In this document: positions 27,764-37,714 of the stretch, piece by piece
How the letters are laid out: every line of letters begins with the position of its first letter
Numbering within the stretch: the first letter of the stretch is position 1
DNA from: Pseudomonas sp. TTU2014-080ASC
GTDB taxonomy: Bacteria > Pseudomonadota > Gammaproteobacteria > Pseudomonadales > Pseudomonadaceae
Assembly (NCBI RefSeq): GCF_001446935.1
Contig: NZ_LKKK01000001.1
Location: 496,001-560,000, forward strand
DNA length: 64,000 nucleotides
Direction: 5' to 3'
The notes under the pieces: model-generated
The model's database searches: none
Told to the model about the DNA's origin: nothing
The model's input: the letters and a program-made list of their open reading frames with translations, nothing else
Program-made: the position numbers and the translations under genes

Positions 27764-29008
27764 TCAGTTTTTCGGACTGTAGCGACGGAACAGAACACGC
27801 ACCAGAGCGACAAAAACACCTAACATGCCACCAAGTACTATACCTATTGCGAGAGTCAGTAACTTTTTTGGACTCACAGGTTTAAGTGGCTGCTCCGCAG
27901 GCTGATCAACGCGAACAAGCACGAGTTTATCTAGATTCAAATTCATTGCCTTAAGGTGTGCTTCTTCCGCCCTCAGCTTTGCCAACTTGCTAAGAAACAG
28001 ATCATCATCCTTACGATTCTTAAGAATTTCTATCTTTCTATTTTTGTCAAGGAGTTTCATCTCCCGCGCAATTTCTGCAATTCTAGGCTCGCTAAAATCA
28101 TCAGCTGAACGGCCCTTCAAAGCATCCAGTTCAGCCTGCAAAACACTAGCCCCCATGAAGTAAAGAGGCATACCTCCAGACTTGTTCTCACCAGAACTAT
28201 CCATCATGGCAACAGGATTAGGCTTCAAAATACCAGCCGACTTAGCGATTCGAACAGATTCCTCCAATTGGAGAATCCGGCTCTCACGCTTAACTTTCAA
28301 ATTCTCTCGCAGAGAAGTTAATTCATCCTCCAGCTCAGCTCTTTTCAGCTGCTCCTCTTCTTCCAATTCGGCAATCTGAACAGCCTTGTCAGTTTTATAG
28401 CTGACACGCGCAGCATCAATCTTGCGCTGAACAGCTTCAAGACGGTTGGCGATAATAGCTTTGACATCTGCTTCTGTTCGCTTTCGCTCAGCCTCAATTG
28501 CATACTGAACCAAACCATTAGTGATGGCCACGCCATCTAACCCTTCCGCATACTCTACCTGAATACCGATATAATCAGACAGATGTGTGGGTCTTTTAGG
28601 ATCTGGTTTGAGTATTTGAATTTGCTCCCGGCTAAAAAGCCGAAACGCCTGTTCTAAAGTACCAGAGCCCAATTCAAGCGATTGAAAAAGCTCATTATTC
28701 TGCTTAAAGAACCCCATACGAGTGTCGTATGACTCTAATGAAGCCCCCACTCTTTTAAGTGCATCCTCTGGCGTCAGAGGATAAATTTCGGAGGCATTCA
28801 GAGCATCCAGATCCATAGTAGAAGCAGGTCTCAAATAACTCTGAACTTCATAAACTGGCGTCACCAGAACCATATAAGAAATCGCTATCAAGATTACAAG
28901 TGACGCAATAGCAGAAATTAAGTATTTTTCACCCCAAAGATTACGAACAAGCTCTACGATGTCTATTTCACTTGGAGCGCTTGCATCTGACTTTTGATCT
29001 GCGTTCAC
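27764..29008 (-). CDS. wzz: Polysaccharide chain-length determinant protein (Wzz)
   Basis: A 414-residue polysaccharide copolymerase. A short cytoplasmic N-terminus (EIDIVELVRNLWGEKYLI) leads to a first membrane segment, then a long periplasmic domain rich in coiled coil (roughly residues 165-260 and 320-370), and a C-terminal membrane segment preceded by the proline-rich KPVSPKK. It has no tyrosine kinase domain, so it fits Wzz for O-antigen length control rather than Wzc. I favour the GTG at 29008 with GAGAAG upstream; a TTG nine codons earlier has no ribosome site. It is followed by a terminator-like hairpin and then wzx. Confidence 0.88.
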   Translation of the reverse strand: MNADQKSDASAPSEIDIVELVRNLWGEKYLISAIASLVILIAISYMVLVTPVYEVQSYLRPASTMDLDALNASEIYPLTPEDALKRVGASLESYDTRMGFFKQNNELFQSLELGSGTLEQAFRLFSREQIQILKPDPKRPTHLSDYIGIQVEYAEGLDGVAITNGLVQYAIEAERKRTEADVKAIIANRLEAVQRKIDAARVSYKTDKAVQIAELEEEEQLKRAELEDELTSLRENLKVKRESRILQLEESVRIAKSAGILKPNPVAMMDSSGENKSGGMPLYFMGASVLQAELDALKGRSADDFSEPRIAEIAREMKLLDKNRKIEILKNRKDDDLFLSKLAKLRAEEAHLKAMNLNLDKLVLVRVDQPAEQPLKPVSPKKLLTLAIGIVLGGMLGVFVALVRVLFRRYSPKN

Positions 29009-29473
29009 GTAACTTCTCACTGTAAACTTTGCCAAACAATTATTTAAACTTAGGACCAGCAGGTATCTGCTATTTATACAAAAACAATCTAAATCCTTGT
29101 CCCAAGCAGTCTAATAAAGAGAAACCGTTATTTATCTCAAGGTTAACGCTCAAAAATCCCCCAAGAATCAAGTATTATCTAGAACAGTACAATTGATATC
29201 TCAGAGTTAAACCTGTCGAAGCACTCCTCAATCAAAGTCAAAAAGTACAAACACCTAAAGTCGTCGTGAATTCGTTCAAGTCGATTTCACAATGAGAAAA
29301 ACCTCGCAATCATAGCAAAAAAAATATCAAAGTCTGAAAGCAGTGCATATCAACCGATACTCAATAATGATTTTCATTCATGCAAATCACGTCATCACCT
29401 AACAACACACTGCTTCAAACCAACCGAGCTCAACGCAAAGATTGCTATTGCGTCGCTAAACCAGCTCCCACCT
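29009..29473. other. 465-base AT-rich leader region upstream of wzz, no gene recognised
   Basis: No credible coding frame is seen on either strand. The stretch is AT-rich and presumably contains the promoter of wzz and the polysaccharide cluster. Bases 29363-29381 resemble a Fur box, matching 13-14 of 19 consensus positions around AATAATGATTTTCATTCAT. No clear -35/-10 pair was identified. Confidence 0.45.
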
Positions 29474-30265
29474 TCAAAACCTCACAAGATCCCGGAACAT
29501 CGTCAACCAGCTCAGCCCAGAAGCGTTAGACGCCGAAATTGGGCGGTACTCCGCTGCCAGCCACCCTTGATAACCCGTGCCAGACAAAACATCGAACACT
29601 CCCTTGAAGTCTATTTTCCCAGTTCCGGGCATCCCTCTCCCCGGGCAATCCGCAAACTGCACATGCCCGATCCGACCGGCTAACGCCCGTAATGCGGTGC
29701 TCACATCCAGCCCCTGACGGGCCATGTGGTAGATATCGAACTGTGCGGCAAGATTGGGATGATCGACAGCTTGCATTAGTTCACTTAGATGCTCAGGTGT
29801 GTTGATCAAAAAACCTGGGACATCCAACGGGTTGATTGCTTCACTCACCACACCTATACCCAACACCGCGAATGCCTCTGCGGTCTTGTGCAAATTATTG
29901 ACCAGGCATTCCATGGCCTGCTCCCTTGTTACCCCCGGAGCCAGACGCCCAGCCAATACATTGACCCGAGAAGGTCGCACCATAGCCGCGTAAGTCAGAG
30001 CCTCTTCCAGTGCAGCATCAAACTCTTTCTGGCGCTCAGGGACAGCTGCCAGCCCCGGTCCGCCCTGCATGAAATCGCCTGCGGGCAGATTAATCAGGCA
30101 TAACGGCATACCAGCCATGTCGAGTAACTCTTTCAAACGCAGCGCTGGCAGCTCATAAGGAAACTGGATTTCTACGCCATCGAAACCGGCAGCAGCGGCT
30201 GCCACGACCCGATCCGTTAGTGGCAACTCGGTAAATAACATTGAAAGGTTTGCAGCAATCTTCAT
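29474..30265 (-). CDS. hyi: Hydroxypyruvate isomerase family TIM-barrel protein
   Basis: A 263-residue protein of the xylose isomerase-like TIM-barrel superfamily. MKIAANLSMLFTELPL at the N-terminus, GFDGVEIQFPYE, VSEAINPLDVPG, QFDIYHMARQG and HVQFADCPGRGMPGTG are typical of hydroxypyruvate isomerase (Hyi) and the closely related 2-oxo-tetronate isomerase (OtnI). The glutamates and aspartate in these motifs are expected metal or catalytic residues. It overlaps the upstream reductase gene by four bases. Because glyoxylate carboligase is not present here, the OtnI-like role remains possible. Confidence 0.82.
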   Translation of the reverse strand: MKIAANLSMLFTELPLTDRVVAAAAAGFDGVEIQFPYELPALRLKELLDMAGMPLCLINLPAGDFMQGGPGLAAVPERQKEFDAALEEALTYAAMVRPSRVNVLAGRLAPGVTREQAMECLVNNLHKTAEAFAVLGIGVVSEAINPLDVPGFLINTPEHLSELMQAVDHPNLAAQFDIYHMARQGLDVSTALRALAGRIGHVQFADCPGRGMPGTGKIDFKGVFDVLSGTGYQGWLAAEYRPISASNASGLSWLTMFRDLVRF

Positions 30266-31152
30266 GCCTGTGACGCCCGATAGAGTTGCACCAGAGTAGA
30301 GGGATCAGCCTCCAGCTTGCCTTGACTGCCATGTTGCCGCATAAGTTGCGCGGCCAGTCCGGTCAGTGGCGTAGCACTGGCACTGTTTTGGGAGACTTTT
30401 ACGGCGGTATCCAAATCTTTCAGAAGGGTTCTGACATGCCACTTAACCGGCTCAAATTGGCTCTGTGCCATTTGCGGTGCCAAAATCTGTAGCGGCTTGG
30501 AGTCGGCAAAGCCTCCGGCGAGCGCCGGGGCGATCAGACTGGCGTCCACTCCGTTTTTCTCCGCAAGCGCCACCACTTCGGCAATAACCAGCGCGTTACA
30601 GGCCACGATCATCTGGTTGCAGACTTTGGTGACTTGCCCTGCTCCAACTTCACCCATCCGAGTCAATCGCTGGCCCAAATGCGCCAGAACAGGGCGGATA
30701 TAGTCGATATCGGCCTCAAGCCCTCCGGCCATAATCGCCAGAGTGCCCGCCTCCGCACCTTGGGTGCCACCCGAAACTGGGGCATCAACCCAGCGCATAC
30801 CGGTACGTGCTTCAAGCTCAGCCGCCATTTCCCGCGTTGCAGCCGGCTCAAGGCTGGAGAGATCAACCAGCACTTGCCCTGGCTTGGCCGTTTCTACAAT
30901 GCCACCAGTACCAAACACCACCTGCCTGACGACCTCAGTATTGGCCAGGCACAGCATGACGATATCTGCTTCCACGCACAGATCGGCCGGTTTGGACACC
31001 ACTCTGGCCCCTGCCTGCTGGAGGGGTTGGCACTTGTCCGCAGTACGGTTCCACACACTTAGCGGATAGCCTGCAGCGAGTAGCCGACTGCTCATCGGCA
31101 ACCCCATCAACCCAATACCTGCAAACGCCAGAGCAGGATGTGCTTTATACAT
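30262..31152 (-). CDS. glxR: Tartronate semialdehyde reductase / beta-hydroxyacid dehydrogenase
   Basis: A 296-residue NAD(P)-dependent dehydrogenase of the 3-hydroxyisobutyrate dehydrogenase family. The nucleotide-binding GIGLMGLPMSSRL is at the N-terminus, DAPVSGGTQGAEAGTLAIMAGG is the substrate-binding signature, and the catalytic lysine lies in GAGQVTKVCNQMIVA. It would reduce 2-hydroxy-3-oxopropionate to glycerate, taking the product chain of hydroxypyruvate isomerase. It is first in a two-gene operon and divergent from an ABC transporter. Symbol is by family; related enzymes for other hydroxyacids cannot be excluded. Confidence 0.8.
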   Translation of the reverse strand: MYKAHPALAFAGIGLMGLPMSSRLLAAGYPLSVWNRTADKCQPLQQAGARVVSKPADLCVEADIVMLCLANTEVVRQVVFGTGGIVETAKPGQVLVDLSSLEPAATREMAAELEARTGMRWVDAPVSGGTQGAEAGTLAIMAGGLEADIDYIRPVLAHLGQRLTRMGEVGAGQVTKVCNQMIVACNALVIAEVVALAEKNGVDASLIAPALAGGFADSKPLQILAPQMAQSQFEPVKWHVRTLLKDLDTAVKVSQNSASATPLTGLAAQLMRQHGSQGKLEADPSTLVQLYRASQA

Positions 31153-31233
31153 CTGGCAACCTCAAATATATCATTTTGCCATCTTACCTTAAGAATTCGC
31201 CTAGTTAGCTCAACAGAACAGGGCATAAGTCAT

Positions 31234-31239
31234 TATAAT
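31234..31239 (+). promoter_or_regulatory. Candidate -10 element of the ABC transporter operon
   Basis: TATAAT at 31234-31239 lies 33 bases before the start codon in the divergent region between glxR and the transporter. No good -35 match at 17 bases was found, so the promoter call is weak. Confidence 0.35.
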
Positions 31240-31272
31240 TTCGCGGTTTCGCCGCTATTGAACCGGAGACTC

Positions 31273-32127
31273 ATGATGAAATCTTCCCTGGGCACTGCCA
31301 TCGCAGGCGTTGCACTGAGCCTGTGCGCCGCGTTTGCGCACGCCACTGAAACCCTTCGCGTATCCGCTATTCCTGATGAAGCCCCAACTGAGCTTTTACG
31401 CAAATTTGAACCACTGGGGAGCTATCTTGAGCAGCAGCTGGGCATGAAAGTTCAGTTCGTTCCAGTATCGGATTATGCGGCTGTTGTCGAAGCACTCGCG
31501 GCCGATCGCCTGGATATGGCCTGGCTAGGCGGCTTTACCTTCGTGCAGACCCACATAAAAACAGGGACTGCGATTCCTCTGGTTCAGCGTGCTGAAGATG
31601 AGCAGTTCACCAGCAAATTCATCACGGCTGATCCCGACGTTAAATCAGTGCAGGACCTAAAAGGCAAAACCTTCGCCTTTGGTTCAATCTCCTCCACCTC
31701 CGGCAGCCTGATGCCACGCTATTTCATGCTTAAAGACGGCATTAAACCCGAAGAGTTCTTCAGCCGTATTGCCTATTCAGGAGCCCACGATGCCACCGTT
31801 GCCTGGGTCCAAGCAGGTAAAGCAGCGGGTGGGGTGTTAAATGCTTCGGTTTGGGAAAAACTGCTGGCGGCGGGCAAGGTCGACACCAGTAAAGTCAAAG
31901 TCATCGCCACCACACCGCCGTACTACGATTATAACTGGACCGTGCGCGGCACCCTCGATGAAGGCCTGCGCGAGAAAATCAAAGCTGCCTTCCTGGCTCT
32001 CGACCCGACCAATCCTGAGCACAAAAAGATTCTCGACCTGCAAGCCGCCAGCCGCTTTATCCCGACGCAAGTCGAGAACTATGCAGGCATTGAGGACGCT
32101 GCACGCGCTGCTGGCTTATTGCAGTGA
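31273..32127 (+). CDS. PhnD-family ABC transporter substrate-binding protein, putative selenate type
   Basis: A 284-residue periplasmic binding protein. A signal peptide ends at about AFAHA before [35 protein letters not shown] and [18 protein letters not shown] are typical of the PhnD/phosphite/selenate-type binding family. The opening [21 protein letters not shown] pattern is, in my recollection, that of the branch annotated as putative selenate ABC transporter binding protein, a name derived from genome context; phosphonate or phosphite remain alternatives. The ATG at 31273 follows GGAG. Its stop overlaps the ATPase start as GTGA. Confidence 0.8.
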   Translation: MMKSSLGTAIAGVALSLCAAFAHATETLRVSAIPDEAPTELLRKFEPLGSYLEQQLGMKVQFVPVSDYAAVVEALAADRLDMAWLGGFTFVQTHIKTGTAIPLVQRAEDEQFTSKFITADPDVKSVQDLKGKTFAFGSISSTSGSLMPRYFMLKDGIKPEEFFSRIAYSGAHDATVAWVQAGKAAGGVLNASVWEKLLAAGKVDTSKVKVIATTPPYYDYNWTVRGTLDEGLREKIKAAFLALDPTNPEHKKILDLQAASRFIPTQVENYAGIEDAARAAGLLQ

Positions 32128-32927
32128 GCGCTCAGTTACAGGGCGTGGGTCTCACCCACACCAACGGCCATATCGCCTTACAGACCATAAACCTGCAAGT
32201 AGCTCAAGGTGAGCGAGTCGCCATCATTGGGCCTTCCGGTGCTGGCAAAACCACCTTGCTACATGTGCTGGCCAGCAGCCTCCAGCCCAGCCAAGGTCAA
32301 GTCAGTGTACTTGGACAGCAGCCCTGGGCAGTTAATGCGCGCAAGCGTCAGGCTCTGCGCGCACGTATTGGCCTTATCCATCAGGCACCGCCCCTGCCTC
32401 CACGCCAGCGCGTAGTTACGGCTGTACTGGCGGGCAAGCTAGGGCAATGGCCGCTGCTTAAAAGCCTGATCAACCTGCTCTACCCTGTTGACCTTCATGG
32501 TGCACGTGAAGCACTAACGCGCCTCGACTTGGCTGACAAACTGTTTGATCGCTGCGATCAACTTTCAGGAGGCCAGTTGCAGCGCGTCGGGATTGCACGG
32601 GTTCTGTACCAACGCCCCGAGCTGATCCTGGCCGACGAACCGGTTTCCGCCATGGACCCCACACTCGCTGCGCACACCCTAAGCGTGCTCAATCAAGAGG
32701 CCAGCCGCCATGGCGCGACCTTGTTGGCGAGTCTGCACGCGGTTGATCTGGCCCTTGATCATTTTCCCCGGGTGATTGGAGTGCGTGCAGGCCAGTTACT
32801 GTTTGATTTGCCCGCCGAGGCCGTAACCCGCGAGCAACTCCAAGCGCTGTACGCAAATGAGCAGCTTAGCCGGGCCACAGATGAGCCCGCACTGACGGCT
32901 CCCGCGCCGCAGATTACCAGATGCTGA
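32124..32927 (+). CDS. ABC transporter ATP-binding protein (PhnC-like)
   Basis: A 267-residue ATPase energising the adjacent importer. Walker A is GPSGAGKT near residues 34-41, the Q-loop region [10 protein letters not shown] follows, the ABC signature is [14 protein letters not shown], and Walker B is LILADEP. It starts with GTG overlapping the upstream TGA and overlaps the first permease by seven bases, so the four genes are one translationally coupled operon. Confidence 0.93.
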   Translation: MSAQLQGVGLTHTNGHIALQTINLQVAQGERVAIIGPSGAGKTTLLHVLASSLQPSQGQVSVLGQQPWAVNARKRQALRARIGLIHQAPPLPPRQRVVTAVLAGKLGQWPLLKSLINLLYPVDLHGAREALTRLDLADKLFDRCDQLSGGQLQRVGIARVLYQRPELILADEPVSAMDPTLAAHTLSVLNQEASRHGATLLASLHAVDLALDHFPRVIGVRAGQLLFDLPAEAVTREQLQALYANEQLSRATDEPALTAPAPQITRC

Positions 32928-33748
32928 AACCTGCCCTGCGCGACCCGGCCGCACTGCCGCGCTTGTTGATTGCGATTGTCGCAATCCTGTTGTTGTGGCC
33001 AGGCATCCAACTCAGCGAGCTGAGCTTCAGCGGGTTAGCCAATTCCGAAAACGCAGCCAGTATTAGCAGTTTTCTTGCCGACTTCTGGCCTCCTGCCCAC
33101 GACGCAGCGTTCTTGCAGCTGCTGTGCAGAGCCACACTTGAAACCCTAGCGATCGCAACGGCCGGCATGACTCTGGCCCTGCTGATCGCGCTGCCTGTTT
33201 CCCTGCTGGCTAGCCGGGCGCTGTCCTTATCGGCTGTGCATAGACATGGCCGACCAAGCTGGTTAGGGCAACTGCTGCGCTGGCCCGCGCGCGGCTTGCT
33301 GATCGTCCTGCGCAGCATCCCGGAAATTGTCTGGGCCCTGCTATTTGTGCGTGCTGTTGGATTGGGCCCTACGGCGGGCGTGCTGGCAATTGCAATTACC
33401 TACAGCGGCATGCTCGGCAAGGTCTATGCCGAAATCTATGAATCAGTTGACCAACGCCCTGCGCATAGCCTCTTAGGCGCTGGCAGCTCGCGCCTGACGG
33501 CTTGGCTGTACGGCGTTGTGCCGAATGCGGCTGCGGAAATGCTCTCCTATACGGTGTATCGCTGGGAGTGTGCGATCCGCGCCTCAGTGGTGATGGGGTT
33601 TGTCGGTGCAGGTGGCCTGGGCCAGCAGATCGACCTGTCTATGCGAATGTTTGCCGGAGCAGAAGTCTCAAGCATGCTGTTGACCTTTCTGCTTCTGGTG
33701 TTGCTGGCTGACCTGCTCAGCCGGGTCTTACGGAGGCGCTTCCTATGA
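32921..33748 (+). CDS. ABC transporter permease (PhnE-like), first copy
   Basis: A 275-residue inner-membrane permease with about six hydrophobic segments. [23 protein letters not shown] and [25 protein letters not shown] are hallmark PhnE segments, the latter containing the cytoplasmic EAA-like coupling loop. It shares an operon with a second, related permease, so the transporter core is probably a heterodimer. Confidence 0.92.
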   Translation: MLKPALRDPAALPRLLIAIVAILLLWPGIQLSELSFSGLANSENAASISSFLADFWPPAHDAAFLQLLCRATLETLAIATAGMTLALLIALPVSLLASRALSLSAVHRHGRPSWLGQLLRWPARGLLIVLRSIPEIVWALLFVRAVGLGPTAGVLAIAITYSGMLGKVYAEIYESVDQRPAHSLLGAGSSRLTAWLYGVVPNAAAEMLSYTVYRWECAIRASVVMGFVGAGGLGQQIDLSMRMFAGAEVSSMLLTFLLLVLLADLLSRVLRRRFL

Positions 33749-34515
33749 CGCGTCGACTGGGCAACTACTGTCTCGTGCTGCTACTGCTGGCCTGCGTTGT
33801 TGGCTCATTCGCCTATCTGCAAATCGACCTAGCTGCTCTATTCAGCCACGATAGCCTGAGCCAGATGGGGCGCTACGCCGCCAATTTTCTGCAGCCGGAC
33901 TTCTCTCAGAGCCATTTAAACTCCATCTTAAAAGGCAGCTTGGAAACCTTGGCCATGTCTGCCATGGGCACTCTGCTCGCTGCCTTGCTGGGCCTGACTC
34001 TGGCCTTACCGGCTGCAGGCAATCTGGGCTGGCTGCCCCTGCAAACCGCACGGCTCGTGCTCAACGCACTTCGTGCCATCCCCGAACTGGTATGGGCAGC
34101 GCTGGTTGTGCTGGCGGCCGGACTTGGGCCCAATGCAGGCACCCTGGCCTTGGCTCTGCACACCACCGGAGTGTTAGGCAGACTGTTTGCCGAAGCCTTG
34201 GAAAACACACCCAAAGCTCCGTCTAATGCCATCCGCCTTAACGGTGGCGGCCATATCTGTGCGTTCTTCTATGGCACGCTGCCTAATCTCTGGCCGCAGT
34301 TACTGGCTTACACGCTCTATCGCTGGGAAAACAACATCCGCATGGCCAGCGTACTCGGATTCGTGGGTGCAGGCGGATTGGGTCAGATGCTGTATGTCAG
34401 CCTCAGCCTGTTCCAAGAGGCCAAAGCCGCCACCGTTATTCTGGCCATGTTGATTTTGGTGCTTGGAGTGGATGCATTCAGCAACTGGGCACGCCAACGC
34501 TGGGTCAGTCGCTAG
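33745..34515 (+). CDS. ABC transporter permease (PhnE-like), second copy
   Basis: A 256-residue paralogue of the preceding permease, with LNALRAIPELVWAALVVLAAGLGP and [25 protein letters not shown] aligned to the same positions. Its ATG overlaps the previous stop (ATGA). It is the last gene of the operon and is convergent with a DUF5064 gene three bases downstream. Confidence 0.92.
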   Translation: MTRRLGNYCLVLLLLACVVGSFAYLQIDLAALFSHDSLSQMGRYAANFLQPDFSQSHLNSILKGSLETLAMSAMGTLLAALLGLTLALPAAGNLGWLPLQTARLVLNALRAIPELVWAALVVLAAGLGPNAGTLALALHTTGVLGRLFAEALENTPKAPSNAIRLNGGGHICAFFYGTLPNLWPQLLAYTLYRWENNIRMASVLGFVGAGGLGQMLYVSLSLFQEAKAATVILAMLILVLGVDAFSNWARQRWVSR

Positions 34516-34518
34516 CTA

Positions 34519-34887
34519 TCAGAAACCGTCCTTACGCAGCGTATCCAGGTTCACCGACTCCCCCGACCTAACCCCAAGCGCACTGCGAATGTCTTCATAG
34601 ACCAGATCGTACTCATGGTGTCCGTGCTTAATCAGACTGGTGGCAACTGGCAGTCCGTGGCGATGGGCGACACGACTGACAACGCTGGCGAAGTTGAATG
34701 CCGAATCCCGGTGCAGCTCGAACGTCTCGCTAAAAACCTGACCTGCAATCTGTCCTTCAAGGCGCATATGCAGCATGGCACCTTCAGCCGGATCCTGACG
34801 CACCTCATAAAACAGATCGACGCTATAGGCCGGTACGTCAGCCGTTGTGAATGGATGCGAATGATGCCAATGGCCCGGTTTAAACAT
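34519..34887 (-). CDS. DUF5064 family protein
   Basis: A 122-residue soluble protein with no signal peptide. It has an alternating strand pattern and a histidine-rich beginning (MFKPGHWHHSH). It resembles the DUF5064 group found in pseudomonads, for which no function is known. It is transcribed away from the neighbouring DUF2288 gene and ends three bases from the permease gene. No further role can be proposed. Confidence 0.7.
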   Translation of the reverse strand: MFKPGHWHHSHPFTTADVPAYSVDLFYEVRQDPAEGAMLHMRLEGQIAGQVFSETFELHRDSAFNFASVVSRVAHRHGLPVATSLIKHGHHEYDLVYEDIRSALGVRSGESVNLDTLRKDGF

Positions 34888-34950
34888 CCCTGTATCTCCG
34901 CTGAGTCGTGAGTAACTATGTTTAGAGCAGCTTTCCAGTTGCCGGGCTTA

Positions 34951-35268
34951 TCAATGCACAGTGGGGCATTCGGCCCGCTCCTGCACCAGCACCCACGGCG
35001 CAACCACTACAGCCCAGAGTTGCGGATCCCGCTCAAGCAAATCCTCAGCCTGCGCGACATCAACCTTGCGCAGCTGCCCGCCATTAAGCCACTCAGCCAC
35101 TTTAGCCAGATTGTTTTCTGCAACGGCCTGCGCCACCTCAATCAGGTCCTGGGCGCCATCGACTTGCAATAACACACCACGGGCGAAAAACGGCTGCAGC
35201 TCCTGCCAAGAGATCGGGGCAGTTTCACCGAGAAGTTTGGCGTAGAGGGTATCGGGCTGATCTGTCAT
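34951..35268 (-). CDS. DUF2288 family protein
   Basis: A 105-residue acidic cytoplasmic protein. The pattern LLGETAPISWQELQPFFARG, VAEWLNGGQLRKV and WAVVVAPWVLVQER is that of DUF2288, which is widespread in proteobacteria and uncharacterised. I take the ATG at 35268 (MTDQPDTL) rather than one 11 codons upstream because family members start there. It stands alone. Confidence 0.75.
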   Translation of the reverse strand: MTDQPDTLYAKLLGETAPISWQELQPFFARGVLLQVDGAQDLIEVAQAVAENNLAKVAEWLNGGQLRKVDVAQAEDLLERDPQLWAVVVAPWVLVQERAECPTVH

Positions 35269-35555
35269 GGCATGCCTTGAATTAATAAGTGACGAAAACA
35301 ATTTGCCTATGATAACGCCGCTGTAGCACCTAAGAAATTTCCAACCAATTCAATCGGTTCCCCACGCCGTTTATCTGTACGTTTGTTTCGTTAAAGCGAC
35401 AACACCACATTACGAGACCTTGGTAGCTTTTCAAGCAATGAAACAGCACTCTAAACTGTTCCGGTACAGATGCTTGGAAGGTACCCGGAACATCTGGAGG
35501 CCATTACCCGGCCTCAGGTACCACAACAATCAAAACAATTATGGGTGGAGCAATT

Positions 35556-36677
35556 ATGAGCAAGGCTACAAAGCAGATTTCAAAACTGTTCGCCGCAATG
35601 GTCATGGCGGGCGTTGCCAGCTACTCAGTAGCAGCAGACAACATCAAAATCGGCCTCGCCGGCCCTGTAACCGGCCCTGTCGCTCAGTACGGTGAGATGC
35701 AATTCGTCGGCGCTAAAATGGCCATCGAACAAATCAACAAAGCTGGCGGCGTAAACGGCGCTCAACTGGAAGCCGTTGTCTATGACGATGCCTGCGACCC
35801 TAAACAAGCCGTTGCCGTAGCCAACAAAATCGTTAACGACGATGTGAAGTTTGTGGTTGGCCACCTGTGCTCCAGCTCCACCCAACCCGCCTCCGACATT
35901 TATGAAGACGAAGGCATTTTGATGATTACCGCGGCCTCGACCAGCCCGGAAATCACCGCTCGCGGCTATGAGCTGATCTTCCGTACCATCGGCCTGGACA
36001 GCCTGCAAGGCCCAACCGCAGGTAACTTCATCGCCGACAAGATCAAGCCTCAGGCAGTCGCCGTTCTCCATGACAAACAGCAATACGGTGAAGGCATCGC
36101 CACCGCCGTTAAGCAGACTCTGGAAAGCAAAGGCACCAAAGTTGTGCTGTTTGAAGGCATCAACGCCGGCGATAAAGACTTCTCCGCCATGATCGCCAAA
36201 CTGAAACAAGCCGGTACCGACTTTGTGTACTACGGCGGCTACCACCCGGAACTGGGCCTGCTGCTGCGTCAGGCGTCCGAGAAAGGCCTGAAAGTTAAAT
36301 TCATGGGCCCGGAAGGTGTGGGTAACAGCGAAATTTCCGCCATTGCAGGCCCTGCTTCCGAAGGCATGCTGGTAACCCTGCCGAAATCGTTCGACCAGGA
36401 CCCGCGTAACAAAGCCCTGGTTGACGCGTTCAAGGCCAAGAAAGAAGACCCAAGCGGTCCGTTCGTATTCCCAGCCTACTCAGCGGTGCAAGTGATTGCC
36501 GAAGGCATTGCCAAAGCCGGTGACACCGACACTGCAAAAGTGGCCGCAGCCCTGCGCGCTAACACCTTCGACACCCCGACAGGCGTTCTGGCCTTTGACG
36601 AAAAAGGCGACCTGAAGGACTTCAACTTTGTTGTGTACGAGTGGCACCAAGACGGCACCAAGACCGAAGCCCAGTAA
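35556..36677 (+). CDS. braC: Branched-chain amino acid ABC transporter substrate-binding protein
   Basis: A 373-residue periplasmic Leu/Ile/Val-binding protein. The signal peptide (MSKATKQISKLFAAMVMAG) is cleaved at about SVA before ADNIKIGLAGPVTG; the LIVBP fold motifs GPVTGPVAQYGEM, VVGHLCSSSTQPASDIYEDEG and YYGGYHPE follow. GGAG lies six bases before the ATG at 35556. It is the first gene of braC-livHMGF and is separated from the membrane genes by a strong hairpin, which fits the need for more binding protein than permease. A 6-base inverted repeat (GAGGCC/GGCCTC, 35497-35515) lies in its leader. Confidence 0.95.
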   Translation: MSKATKQISKLFAAMVMAGVASYSVAADNIKIGLAGPVTGPVAQYGEMQFVGAKMAIEQINKAGGVNGAQLEAVVYDDACDPKQAVAVANKIVNDDVKFVVGHLCSSSTQPASDIYEDEGILMITAASTSPEITARGYELIFRTIGLDSLQGPTAGNFIADKIKPQAVAVLHDKQQYGEGIATAVKQTLESKGTKVVLFEGINAGDKDFSAMIAKLKQAGTDFVYYGGYHPELGLLLRQASEKGLKVKFMGPEGVGNSEISAIAGPASEGMLVTLPKSFDQDPRNKALVDAFKAKKEDPSGPFVFPAYSAVQVIAEGIAKAGDTDTAKVAAALRANTFDTPTGVLAFDEKGDLKDFNFVVYEWHQDGTKTEAQ

Positions 36678-36694
36678 CACACCCGCCTGAACCC

Positions 36695-36721
36695 AAAGCC
36701 CACTGCATTCCAGTGGGCTTT
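36695..36721 (+). terminator. Intercistronic hairpin after braC, partial terminator
   Basis: AAAGCCCACTG (36695-36705) and CAGTGGGCTTT (36711-36721) form a perfect 11-base stem with a 5-base loop, 17 bases past the braC stop. There is little T-tract, so it may stabilise the braC messenger or reduce downstream transcription rather than stop it fully. Confidence 0.7.
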
Positions 36722-36790
36722 GCACATAAAGAGAATTTGGCTGCTCGCTGCGCCATAAGCGCCCGTGCGTGACAGCCATGGAGTTAGGCT

Positions 36791-37710
<920 letters not shown>

Positions 37711-37714
<4 letters not shown>

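Noticed and set aside
35625..36245. 206-codon antisense frame inside braC
   Set aside because: Complement of a conserved binding protein gene, no supporting motif or ribosome site.
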